Shown here: positions 34,646 to 44,866 of the stretch, piece after piece
Numbering within the stretch: position 1 is the first letter of the stretch
Layout: each line of letters starts with the position of its first letter
From: Rhypophila decipiens
Taxonomy: Eukaryota; Ascomycota; Sordariomycetes; Sordariales; Naviculisporaceae
DNA length: 64,000 nucleotides
NCBI GenBank assembly: GCA_033297075.1
Contig: MU858045.1
Coordinates: 620,001-684,000, forward strand
Reading direction: 5' to 3'
Made by a program: the position numbers and the translations under genes
The notes under the pieces: generated by a model
Databases searched by the model: none
Told to the model about the DNA's origin: nothing
Seen by the model: only the letters and a program-made list of their open reading frames with translations

Positions 34646-34675
34646 CACTGTCTCATTGGTCACTGTCTCATTGGT
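34646..34675. repeat. 15-bp tandem repeat, 2 copies
   Basis: CACTGTCTCATTGGT occurs twice head to tail. Each copy carries ATTGG, the reverse of a CCAAT box. No gene start is near. Confidence 0.8.
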
Positions 34676-35360
34676 ACAGTACAATCCAATGTATGGACAA
34701 GGCACATATGAGCTTGAGCTCCGGACAAACGGCCTTCGTCGGGTTTCTTGGGCAGAGTTAAATAGGTATCTCATGGCCGGAAAGATGCGTAGACAGGCAG
34801 GTAAGATCTCTAGTCTTGCGCGGGATAAATCTGAGGGAGGCCATTATCCTGGGAGTGGTATGCCCATATATCCCAGCAACTCTCTTCACGAGCAGAGGAG
34901 TGGTTCTCGGCCTCAATATCAGCAGATATACAGAATTCACAACAGGCCGCTTTACGTCGCAACACATCCCCAATCCAGAATGTATGGGGTTAAAAAATAT
35001 CCCTGATCTGGTTCATTGCACATGTCGCACAACCTTTCACAGCTTCGAGACCGGGACTGGTAGGACTCAACAATCTGTAAAAGATAGAGTTAGCATCTCA
35101 CATGCGCAAAATATTCAGGAGCTATGTTATCAGATGCAACGAGGTTCCGATAAACCAGATTCATGACGACATACCGAGGAGTAGAAAGCCTGATCCTCAC
35201 AAGATTTACTTCAGAATCTATTCGAGCTGGGGGCACAGCCGGGTGGACAGGGTCGGAAACCGGGTATCAGGCGTTCTGTTAATACCGCCTGGCTCCATAT
35301 ATGTTGAGACCAGAATGGGGATGCTGCCGACAACCCCAGCTGTGCCTCGCGAACCATAAA

Positions 35361-36178
35361 TCACGTCACCTTCTCAAACATCTTTTGGATCGGTTTTGCA
35401 GCCTGAAGAGACGGAAAATATGTCAAAGGTTAGCCCATGACTCAAGAAGTTACAATATGCGAAAGGCATGGGACCTACGTCGATGAACTTTTCCAGGTCC
35501 TTGTCGAGATTCGCCAGATCGTCGCGGCGCTTCTTGTTCTCCGCGATGAGCTTTTGCTTGCGCTTCTGGAGCTCGAGACGTTGCTGTTCCAGTGTCTCAC
35601 GCTCTGCTCGTTCGTGGTTGATGCGCGCAATCATGAGCGCGTTCTCGTATGCCTCGTCATCTTCGTTCTCGTGGGCGGCCGCGTCACGAGCGTGCTCGGG
35701 GTGCAGGGCTAGGAATTCTTCGACTGGGATCAGAGGGAGCTTCTGATAACTATGCCTACAGGCGGTAAATATCAGACGTTAGCGCTGGCCAAGGTGAAAG
35801 TCAAAGACAACACTGGGAAACATACTCAAAACCTTCGCATGCCAGAATCTCGCCCTCGAGATGGCGCTGCTCGTAGAATAGATTCTGGAGCTGAAGATGG
35901 AGCACATCGACTTCGTGACGGCCTTCGGCGGTCTGCGCTTTGGTCTCGCGAGCCCGAACGTACGCGGATCGCTGCACACCGCGCAATTGAGCGAGGTTGG
36001 TGTTGAGAATCTTTTGCTGCTTCGAAATCTCGGCCAGGTTCTCTGGACTGATCGTCGTTCCCTGACCTACTGTGCCGGCAATCGAATCGATCAGAGAAAT
36101 CGCCTGTTCGCATGCAGCTTTCGAGGTCTCTGCAACCGCAGCCAAGTATGGATCGCTGATGTGCGCGTCGACAGCCAT
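35361..36178 (-). CDS. THO complex subunit 5-like (THOC5/FMIP) protein
   Basis: THOC5 belongs to the THO complex, which couples transcription to mRNP assembly and export in the nucleus. Three exons encode 223 residues, with introns at 35756-35825 and 35403-35478. The first exon starts MAVDAHISDPYLAAVAET. It contains the family's most conserved stretch: a coiled coil with AQLRGVQRSAYVRARETK, then VLHLQLQNLFYEQRHLEGEI and ACEGFEHSYQKLPLIPVEEF (joined by the splice). The second exon is a long Glu/Arg/Gln coiled coil. The third is 14 codons and ends AAKPIQKMFEKVT. The protein covers only the N-terminal part of animal THOC5, which is normal for small fungal orthologues. It is divergent from the PAQR gene. 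Confidence 0.85.
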
Positions 36179-37490
36179 GGTTAAATGGTATGTGATGGTT
36201 GGGAGTAGGGATCGGAATGTTTGTTGTGGTTGAAACTTGAGCTGTGATGTTTGACAGCTGGTGGAAATTAGGTTGGATGTTTCGCAAATCCCGGAAGCGG
36301 TCCGGAATGGTGCTACACGTGAGTGCGCCGCTGCGATGTGTGATGTGCGTGCAACACACGGCACAGGTCTGACGTCTGCGTTCGGATGCGGTTGAGACTT
36401 TTGCCGGTGCGGACGGGATTGTGGAACCTGGTACGGCGGCACGAACCGAACAGGCGGCTCCGCAATTGATTCAGTCGCAATCGAAACCTGTTTCTGAGGC
36501 TTCAAGGCTCAAGTCTTCTGATGAGGGGTGGATTTCCAGATTGGACGTTTTGCCTCGGTGGAAGAAGCATCACAAGGAAACATTGAATGTTCCAGCGCCT
36601 AAAGAGATTGGTCTTGGCATTACCAAAGCAGCGAAAGCTGCCCGGACCACGGACCATAAAAGTAATAGTGGGGCACGGGATGGAAGTAATCAGGTTTATA
36701 CTCTGCGCTATGATTGGTCATCCGAGCCACAGCGTCATTCCATTGGCAGCCATGTCTCATAATGTCTCCAGCGACTTATACTGCTTTTGACTTGGTCCGT
36801 TCTTTGCACTCCTCTGGGCTGCATCCGTCATTGTCCGGCTTTCCTCCACGGGGCTGAGGCAAAGCACTTAACTCGACCCCCTAAAGTCGCTACGCTCGCT
36901 TCTACTTGGAAATATTGATTTCCATCCCACTCTCACTCAGACCCTCAGCCAGCCAACGACGCCCAGCTTTCACTCCTTTCAGAACAAGCGTCAAAGGTTA
37001 CATTACTCTTGTACTCCGCTCCTTTATCCCAATCGACGACAACGCTCAAGTTCTGTCGACCTTCTCACTCCTTCTCACCCAAGCTTTGGTCCGAGGTTTA
37101 GACTTTGCATCCTGAGGAGACCGGACCAGAAATTTTCAGGGTCCTTCCACACTTGATTCGCCGCATCGCGACACTCACGGTTCCAGATCCAGGGTCGCTG
37201 CTTCTCAAGTCCTAATTGGTGGCCAAGTTAACTCCTTCCCAACAAACACTCAAGGCCAACCACCATCTCCCACACCAGTCCAGTCAGTCGGGCCGCCATT
37301 CTAGGTGTTCCTGCATCTTGTGATACTGCAACTGGATTACTTGTCTTGCCAGCACATTAGAGCAGTTTTTGACACGGCTCTCTCGGACATGTGGAAGCTG
37401 GCCTGCTGATACAATTATACCACGCCTGCCACCTTCAAACATTTCTCTCTTACCCCTCCCTCTCAACAGAACCATACAACCGTCGTCACC
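36179..37490. promoter_or_regulatory. divergent promoter THOC5-like / PAQR
   Basis: This 1.3-kb spacer contains the 5' flanks of both genes. The PAQR side is pyrimidine-rich (36880-37480), as is common for Sordariomycete 5' leaders. I see no additional gene. Confidence 0.5.
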
Positions 37491-38963
37491 ATGAGCGTAA
37501 CAAGTGCGCCCTTCAAGTTCAGCTCCTGCGACGATGGCCCCGAAGGCCGGGGAACGGGCGCCGATGTCCAGGATCGCCCGACAGTTAGACAAAGACGGCC
37601 GTCACTTCTCTCGAGCAGAAGGAAATCTTTTGTCAACCAATTCATGGACAGCGAGGAGGCCCTTTTGCTCAAGATGGATCAGCTTCTCCAGGATCTCGAG
37701 AAGCGTTTAGAATACTGGGAGGAATATGGAGAGCAGAGTCTAGATTCTAGCATCACCGCTGCCCTGGCCACAGTTCAGGCGGTGCGGGAACGCTGCTCGG
37801 AGGTCTCGGAGGGTGTAATGGACGCTGGCCGCAGGAGACTTGAGTCTATGGTAGAAGCCATGGAGAATGGTTATCAAGAAGCTATGAATGCAGCTGGGTC
37901 GCTGAATGAAAAGGCAAAGGTTGGCATCGAACTTCTTGACAGCATGCTCGAGGACCTCGAGAACCAAGCGGCCAAATTACGAGAGAAGGGCCTTGCAAAT
38001 GCTGCCGAGAGTTTGATGGCCGAAGGTCGGAGAGTTATGGATGAAGGAATCGAACGCGCAGTCCACGCAGCAGAGAGCCTGGAGGAGCATGTGCAACGCG
38101 CCATCACCCGCGCCCGGGAACATGGTCTCTTGCGATATGAAGACCTGCCAATGCCATGGAGAGTCAACCCACACATCACCAAGGGCTACCGATTTTCCGA
38201 GACCAAGCTGGGATGTGTTCACTCTGCGTTTGGCTTCCACAACGAACTCGTCAACATTTGGTCCCATGGCATCGGTCTTATTCTCGTCCTGGCCATCGCC
38301 TTTTATTTCTATCCAACCAGTGTCAACTTCTCTCTCAGCACAGGCCCCGATATCTTCATCGCCGCCGTCTTCTTCTTTGCCGCCTGTCAGTGCCTGGCCT
38401 GCAGCGTCATCTGGCACACCATGAACTCGGTCGCCGACGTCAATCTGATCTCAACATTCGCCTGCGTCGACTACACCGGTATCTCGCTCTTGATCGCAGC
38501 ATCCATCATGACAACCGAGTACACTGCCTTCTATTGCGAGCCCATCAGCCGCTGCGTCTACATGGCTACGACGGCCATCCTCGGCGTAGGAGGCGTCATT
38601 CTCCCTTGGCATCCCAAGTTTAATGGAGCAGACATGGCCTGGGCCAGAGTCGCCTTCTACGTCGGGCTCGGCGCGACGGGCTTCCTGCCTATGCTGCAGA
38701 TCGGAATGACTCGTGGCTGGCCCAATGTATTGGAGTTTTACGCTCCCATTGGCAAGTCCATCTTGGTCTATGTCTGCGGCGCTCTCGTGTATGCGAGCAA
38801 GGTCCCAGAGCGATGGTGCCCTGGCATGTTTGACTACGTCGGTGGCAGCCATAACCTGTGGCATATTGCTGTCCTTGGTGGCATCCTTTTCCACTACTCG
38901 GCCATGCAGGCCTTTTTCTCTGGCGCCTTCTTGCGTGCTCAGTCTGGTTGCTCTGTTTATTAG
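37491..38963 (+). CDS. PAQR / haemolysin-III family membrane protein (Izh3-like)
   Basis: PAQR proteins are seven-helix membrane proteins related to adiponectin receptors. Yeast Izh proteins affect zinc and sterol homeostasis, and the fold is a zinc-dependent ceramidase-type hydrolase. A single exon encodes 490 residues, starting at a good Kozak context (CACCATGAGC). Residues 1-50 are polar. Residues 50-210 form a long amphipathic coiled coil (MDQLLQDLEKRLEYWEEYG and following). The PAQR core starts near 222 with KGYRFSETKLGCVHSAFGFH and NELVNIWSHGIG. The zinc-site residues are present: His in CSVIWHTMNS, Asp in CVDYTGISLLI, and the H-x3-H motif in GGSHNLWHIAVLGG. The N-terminal extension resembles that of Izh3. 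The gene ends in UAG. Confidence 0.92.
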   Translation: MSVTSAPFKFSSCDDGPEGRGTGADVQDRPTVRQRRPSLLSSRRKSFVNQFMDSEEALLLKMDQLLQDLEKRLEYWEEYGEQSLDSSITAALATVQAVRERCSEVSEGVMDAGRRRLESMVEAMENGYQEAMNAAGSLNEKAKVGIELLDSMLEDLENQAAKLREKGLANAAESLMAEGRRVMDEGIERAVHAAESLEEHVQRAITRAREHGLLRYEDLPMPWRVNPHITKGYRFSETKLGCVHSAFGFHNELVNIWSHGIGLILVLAIAFYFYPTSVNFSLSTGPDIFIAAVFFFAACQCLACSVIWHTMNSVADVNLISTFACVDYTGISLLIAASIMTTEYTAFYCEPISRCVYMATTAILGVGGVILPWHPKFNGADMAWARVAFYVGLGATGFLPMLQIGMTRGWPNVLEFYAPIGKSILVYVCGALVYASKVPERWCPGMFDYVGGSHNLWHIAVLGGILFHYSAMQAFFSGAFLRAQSGCSVY

Positions 38964-40424
38964 GCGCCATCAGACGTTGGGGCGGGAGGACCATGTCACT
39001 CGTCACAAGCATTGCCTTTGTCATCTGGCAATATCGAAACATGGGCCTTGGCCATTCCCCGGCATTTTGTCAGCAGAATTGGTCATTGCCCAGGCTGCGA
39101 TCAATCATATACTACAGCTCGTCGTCGCAAACATCTCATCCGACCAAGCCATACTACGACCTGGTACTCTATCCGTGCATCCGGCTGACCCGCCCCGATA
39201 TCATCATCATCTCTTTGACATTGGATCTTCGTGGATATCACCACCTTGCCGAGCTTTTGGACTAAGCGAACGTTAGGTTCAGACAATCAAGTCAGAAGCT
39301 GATTTGACTTGGCCCGTTGTTACGCCAAGTCAACAGCCAAGGCACTGCTACACTAGACTATTGTTAGTCCGGGAGAGAAGCGATGACGTCGATGCCTCTG
39401 TCACTTACCCCAACACCAGCCAACAAACATTCTGTTGGCTGTTCAGTGGAGTCGGATATATCACGGGCAAAAGTCCAAGTCTCGGATACGATACGCTGGT
39501 CAGCATGCAGTCCAACTTGGAAGCCAAGCTTGTTTTTGTCTCTTGCGTTGTTTTACGTACATACACAAAAGCGTCAGAGTAGAGCCTAGAGTAGACCGAG
39601 GAGAGACAGAAAGTGTGTAGAGAGAGCACGTTTAGTGCTGGACGATGGAATGTACATACGGCAAAGAAGGCGTTGCGTTGTTCTTTTCTTTCATTTTTGG
39701 ACAGGTCATTGGGAGGCGTTTGGTCTTTTTTACTTTTCATTCTCGATTCTCAGAATCACTCACTCACGTTAATGCATTGCCATTGCATGTTTAAATAACT
39801 TTGGAGATAATAAATAATATTCATTCTGTCAGTCAGCCAGTTAGTCAACGGACGACCAACATGGGCTACTGTGTAACCTCTCCTTGCTTATACATGGCTC
39901 ATCTGGTGAGACATATGCTCTATGTACAGTATTCTACGGTAAATAGTCAACCTGCACTACCTGACCAGGGCCCTTACCGCGACTTGAACGCCCTTTTATA
40001 TTGTCAAATAGGCCCTCTACAAGCTAAGAAAATGCATTATTTCTACAACAAAAACGCATTATCAAAGTCACTGACAGGCCTAGTAACCTTGCCAGCCAGG
40101 TATACCAATTTGACTATTTACCGTGGAGTGCTGTATATGCGTCTGTTACCTCCTGCGAGGCTAGTGTGCCTCGATGCCTCGATGCTCGCCTTGCTTTGTA
40201 CAAAGCAACATTCCTTGCCTCGCATAGCCGTACCTTCCTTCCTAGACTCTACCATATGCAACATACCACCCTGCTTCGACCTGTCATTGTTCAGTTTTGT
40301 TCAATGCTTTTATCAATCGTACCTCTCCACACGTATAGTAAACTGAACGTCCACACCCGTCAACTCGCCTATGTCCCTGAAACAAAGGATCCATTGAGAC
40401 AAGACCTTGGAAATATAGAGCACA
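38964..40424. other. intergenic: PAQR and F-box-like gene 3' flanks
   Basis: The genes on either side converge here. A 181-codon frame at 39801-40346 (+) looks like chance and has no known domain. Directly after the PAQR stop the same frame stays open for 74 codons, to 39188. Confidence 0.5.
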
Positions 40425-41730
40425 TCAATGTCTGTGATAACGATACGGACGGATTTGAGGTTGGGGGGGGTAGGGCTTCCAAGGCGCCTGTGGAGATTTG
40501 CCTTTTGGCAGTGGCCCCCCGGGCTTGACGCCTAGTAACCACTCCCGGACCAAGTCCACTATATCCACGGGTCTCCATTCCTGGTTGAGGTCCTGTGTTA
40601 GGGTTAGGTGTTCTAGGTTCTCGGGAAGACTCCAGGGGGTGAGGTGTCCGTTTCCATCAAGAGCTTGTTGTGAGGAAGTATTGCCTGATGGTCGGCGTGG
40701 AGGTGAGAATCCCACCAAAAAGACAAGCGGTATTTCGAACTTTCGAAGAGCGATCAAGGGAGGGAACGTCGCTTGGAGGTTAGATCCCTTCATGGTAAGG
40801 GAACGGCGGCACATGTCGAAGGTGCGGGCCGAAATGGTGAGTTCTTCCAAAGTCCGGCTAGCATGTGAGAGATCGGCCGCGATCTGATCGATGTCGATGA
40901 CGCTCGTCATGTACTCGTCGTCACGAATTAGTGGCTCATAGCACCACATCCACACGAGTGAGGTGAGGTTAGCGACTTTGGCTACCTTGAGGATCTGGCC
41001 AAGCCTGCCTTCCCTTATCAGACTGAGTTCGAGGGGTTTGAGTTTGGTTGGCATAGGCCATGACTCGGAAGTGTCGTCCTCGAGAATGGACCAACACCTT
41101 CTGCCGCTGTGGTTCCCGGATGAGTCGTGGCTTGCGTTGGAGATGGTCAGTTTCAGGTGCTCCACTGAGGGCAGGTACAGGTAGGGTAGGATGTCGTGAA
41201 AGTTGTCTCTCTTCCAGCTCATTTGTCCGTTGACCTGTTTGGAGAGGCGACGATGATCGATCCTGACGCTTCGAAGTACCGGAAAGCTAGGCTCCCATGT
41301 GCGCTTCAGGTGGCTGCCATAAAGAGCGTTTCCGAACAAGCTGCCCACAAAGGATGGGCTTTCCAGGACGTAGTTGATATCGAGTCGGAGGCTTCTCAAG
41401 CTCTTGCGTACGGTGAAGAGTAAGTAGGCGATAACAGCGTCTGGCGAGCCCCTACGGAGGGCATCTTTCCATGCTTTGGACACAATTTGCAAGTTCGGGT
41501 CGTCTTTGGAGGCTCCGAACAAGGGCAAGGATGGGAGGGGGGTGGTCGCTGAACCACTTCATGACGATGTTTGCGTACAGAAGTCGTTCGGCGACAGACC
41601 GCAGCTTGGAATGAGTGAGGCATAATCTGTAGACTCCTTGTTGGCTGTCAACCAAGAGACCTTTGACATTGACAAGGAACTTGAATATCCAGGTGAGGAT
41701 TTCAAAGGGCATGTCGAGGAGGCCGGCCAT
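40425..41730 (-). pseudogene. F-box / leucine-rich-type protein, reading frame broken
   Basis: The first frame (41452-41730) encodes an N-terminal F-box-like stretch, MAGLLDMPFEILTWIFKFL, followed by HPPPILALVRSLQRRPELA, which is typical of fungal F-box/LRR proteins. It ends at a UAG. The rest of the protein lies in the next frame (open from 41559 to 40425). It continues in the same style: DAVIAYLLFTVRKSLRSLRL, LPSVEHLKLTISN, ASRTLEELTISARTF, LPENLEHLTLTQDL. The two frames overlap by 108 nt, and I find no acceptable GT..AG intron that joins them. Family members usually have some 40 residues between the two parts, so a small frame-shifting deletion is likely; a sequence error in the C6 run at 41536-41542 is possible. 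Such genes are numerous, fast-evolving and often decay in fungi. Confidence 0.55.
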
Positions 41731-42154
41731 ATTGTTACGCTGGCTTCAACCCGTCCGCACTGGGAGTGGGATTAGGATTCGGATAAAAGGTTGATGGGAA
41801 TTTTCAGCGTCTGGCAGTTGAAGTTTAAAAAGGTTCAACTCATCCATCCACCTTCCTTACCTCGGCTTTGCTCCATGCATCATTCAAGCCACAACCCACC
41901 AAGCAGTCAAATCCGATTTCATCCTTACAACGGGAAGGAACGGCTCGGCCTTGATCTGTCAATCACACCGGCAAAAGCATCGCGGGGTCGGAAAAACTCT
42001 CAACAAGACGATACTTGGTCAGGAGCACACAAAATAAGGCACCGAATATTCGACAGGGAGGACTTGTTATATTGTTTGTTTTCAAGACAGGTTCGTTTAT
42101 TCCCATCTCTCAGCTCTTGTTTCCATGGCATGCACCCATGTACAAACTCCTGCT
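41731..42154. other. short intergenic: F-box gene promoter and O-methyltransferase 3' flank
   Basis: These 424 bp hold the start-side flank of the broken F-box-type gene and the 3' end region of the O-methyltransferase. No further gene is seen. Confidence 0.5.
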
Positions 42155-43610
42155 CTAGGCAGCCTCGCATTCAATCAACATCTCATACTCCTGCGGGTCG
42201 GGCCAGAACTTGACAATCTTAAGCCCGGCCCCAGTCAACAGCGTCTCCCACTGGCTCTTTGTCCTCTCCGAAGCCGACAGCAAGCACATCATGCTCACAT
42301 CCATAGTCGCCTGGGATATGCTTGTTCCTCGTGGCGGCAGCACGATGTCATAGACAAACAATTTGCTATAACCCTTGGTCATGGCCTCGCGGGTGTTGTT
42401 CAGCAACAAAGTGGCCTTGTCATCGGGCCAGTCGTGAAGCACGGCGTGCATGAAGTAAGCCCTCGCGCCTTTGACGGGCTGAGGCGTGAAGAAGTCGTGA
42501 GCCATGGGCAGGATCTTGCTGTCTGGTCCGAGGATATTCTTGGCCGCAGTGATGATCTCGGGAAGGTCTTGCAGGACAAGCGAACCGGACGGCAAGGATG
42601 GCTCGGCGGTCAGGACGTGCGAAATGTCAATACCGGTGTTGCCGCCGACGTCGACTACCAAAGGGGAAGTGGCAGAGAGCTCTTCTATGGAAGGTACTTC
42701 GTTGAGGAGGTTGCTCACGGGGTAGATCTTGGTCCAGGGTGTCTTCCACATGGTCCAGGCTTCCATATGGCCTGTGAAGTCGGCATAGTACTTGGGGGAA
42801 GTCTGTAGACGGCCGAAGAAGTTTAGGTGGTCCGGATCACTCTCGGTGTAGTTGTTGTCTTCCACTCCGGTGGGCTCGGTGTAGCCTATCTTGGCTAGAT
42901 ACTTGGGCAGATTGTGACCGGCAGGGATGTACTGGTTGGTGCTGGTAGTGAGGAGGGAAATAGTTAGTGGCCACTATGGCTCAGGGAGGCTCGAGAGACA
43001 CGGAACTTACGCAGCTTCGAGTGAAGCCCGCACCTTGGTCTTCTCATCCCCAATGGCGCCTGAGAAGGGCGTGGGCTTGAAGGTGTCGACATCGGTCTCC
43101 TCGACGACGTTGAAGGCGGCCAGCAGACGAAACAGGCGACCTGCGAGACAGTTGTGTACACAGTAAGTCCCAAATCCACGGTCATGGGTCTTGCATCATC
43201 TTGCCAAGGGGCAGTTTTTATATGGGGCGTTACATGAAGGGACTATGCAACATTGGTGTGAAGCTGACAACAAAAAGGAAAGTTGAGGTTTGCATACGAA
43301 GCAGGTTTGGCGTCACTTCTGCGCTGGACAACTTGACCAGCTCGTCAATGGACTTCTCGCCGCCTCCAGCCTCTCTCCATGCCTTCCAGATGCCAAGGTC
43401 GATGGTGGTCTGGAGCGAGGCAAACACCACCGGGTGCTCGAAACAGAATCCCCAGGCTCGCTCGTAAGGGGACTCGACTCGGGCGAGCAGACGACGGGCT
43501 GCCGCACGAAAACGCAGGCGCTCTACCTCATTGCCCTCGAATGAGCCATGGCTGATGCTCTCAAAGGCGGCAATGATATCCGAAGGACTGAGGTTGCTTA
43601 CAGAACCCAT
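42155..43610 (-). CDS. SAM-dependent O-methyltransferase (plant-type family 2)
   Basis: This enzyme moves a methyl group from S-adenosylmethionine to a hydroxyl of an aromatic or polyketide substrate; fungal relatives include sterigmatocystin/aflatoxin pathway methyltransferases. Three exons encode 409 residues, with introns at 43141-43297 and 42942-43010. The N-terminal dimerisation/winged-helix part includes TPNLLRRLFRLLAAFNVVEE (formed by splicing). The Rossmann motif is VVDVGGNTGIDISH. The catalytic region is YFMHAVLHDWPDDKATLLL, with the His-Asp pair of the family. The end is GLKIVKFWPDPQEYEMLIE. The Met at 43610 was chosen because an upstream in-frame Met adds a 39-residue tail unlike the family. 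No polyketide synthase or other core biosynthetic gene is in the window, so the substrate is unknown. Confidence 0.9.
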
Positions 43611-44866
43611 CTTGGGAATTTTCTGCCGATCCTTGTCGCTGGCTGTCGACTTGCTGGGGGGACTTTGGAGGCGAGTATTTTCCTTTGGAATCCCGATACC
43701 GATACGGAGTACGGATAAAGGTTGCAATATCGCAGGAAGCAGTGTACATGTACCACGTGGTAAGTGGAGGTGAATGAAATGATGCTCAAAGCCACGACAA
43801 GGGCGAGAGAAGAGTTTTATACCGGGTCAAAGAGAGAGGAGAAGTCTCGGACTGATACCGGGGATATTGCATCAACCTAACCTGTCGAGGATCTGAACTA
43901 AACTTCTAGTCTCCTCTGATAGTGTTGCAATTTGTGTATCAAACCATCAATATTGCAGGCCTGGCCATGAATGGAATGGGTGGTCCGCATGTCGGCCGGC
44001 ATGAACTGCCCCTTCTCGTCCTGATATGGACCTGGACCGACTCCGGCACGGCGTCTGTTGGATGCCAAATCCGCCAGCCATTCTTGAGTAAATTTCTCTC
44101 TCTGTTCGCTGATTCTGCAACGTCCACCGCCGAAAGGGTGCAGATGTCAAAAGGAAGAGGGGGGAGTCGTTCGAGCCAAAAAGAAACGGGAGAACCAACG
44201 GGGTGGATTGCCTCGAGCCTTGCTGCATATATAAGTGGGCTGGGTTGCAGAATAAACCCCTGGAACGGATATCTTGCCATTGGTTTTGGCCAATCGCGTG
44301 TAGCCCTTTCTCTGTTAAGTGACTAATGCCGGATGCTTGAATCAACAGAGGGGCAAGAACCCTTGCAAGCAAACTTGCCCTTGTCATGATAATCTCGAAA
44401 CTCTTGGGCAGAGCAGGGAAGAGCTGATCATTGACGAACTGGAAGAAGCTTCTGTTTCCGGGGTGCAATTCCTCATGCCGGCTCCTACTCTACCCCGTAC
44501 TGTGCCCCGCAACCTCGCCCCCCCTGGGACAGCTGGAGAGGCCTGCTCGCCTACTGGTCCGGAGGATTACGAAGAGGAGCAGAGATGCAAATAAGAAATA
44601 TGTCAAGCAGAAATAGGCATGGATCATGATGAAGACTGCCCCGGCTCTTCTCTCCAGTCCCCGGTTTTCACGATGAAAGGCCGGCATTGCGGTGGTATTG
44701 GCCTGCGCACAGGGAAAAGCAAAAAAGGAGAAACAACAACAATAAATCTCCATCTTGCCCACGTCTTGGCGTCTCGGCTTCTCGTCTGGTCTGTCGAGCG
44801 AGGCAGTTAGGGATCGCAAACAACACACCACTGACCTGAACCTCCAACCCCATCGATAAACAGTCC
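43611..44866. promoter_or_regulatory. divergent promoter O-methyltransferase / 7-TM protein
   Basis: This 1.26-kb spacer has overlapping short frames on both strands and no convincing gene. GATACGGAGTACGGATA near 43691 is one of the recurring TACGGA words. Confidence 0.5.

Larger units (their letters stand above)
26993..35360. other. 8.4-kb gene-poor region
   Basis: The left kilobase is the promoter and long 5' flank of the GT2 gene, purine-rich on the plus strand at 27420-27545. The rest holds one tRNA-Gly and otherwise short frames with no recognisable protein on either strand. It has scattered TCCGTA words, a 16-bp AT palindrome at 31914-31929 and a 15-bp tandem repeat at 34646. I see no transposon ends or reverse-transcriptase motifs. 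Confidence 0.5.

Noticed and set aside
39801..40346. 181-codon plus-strand frame between PAQR and the F-box-like gene
   Set aside because: Composition is not protein-like and no motif is present. Kept only as a mention in the spacer.
41452..41454. UAG of the F-box-type gene as another editing site
   Set aside because: Reading through in that frame gives sequence unlike the family, while the next frame continues the protein. A frameshift explains it better.
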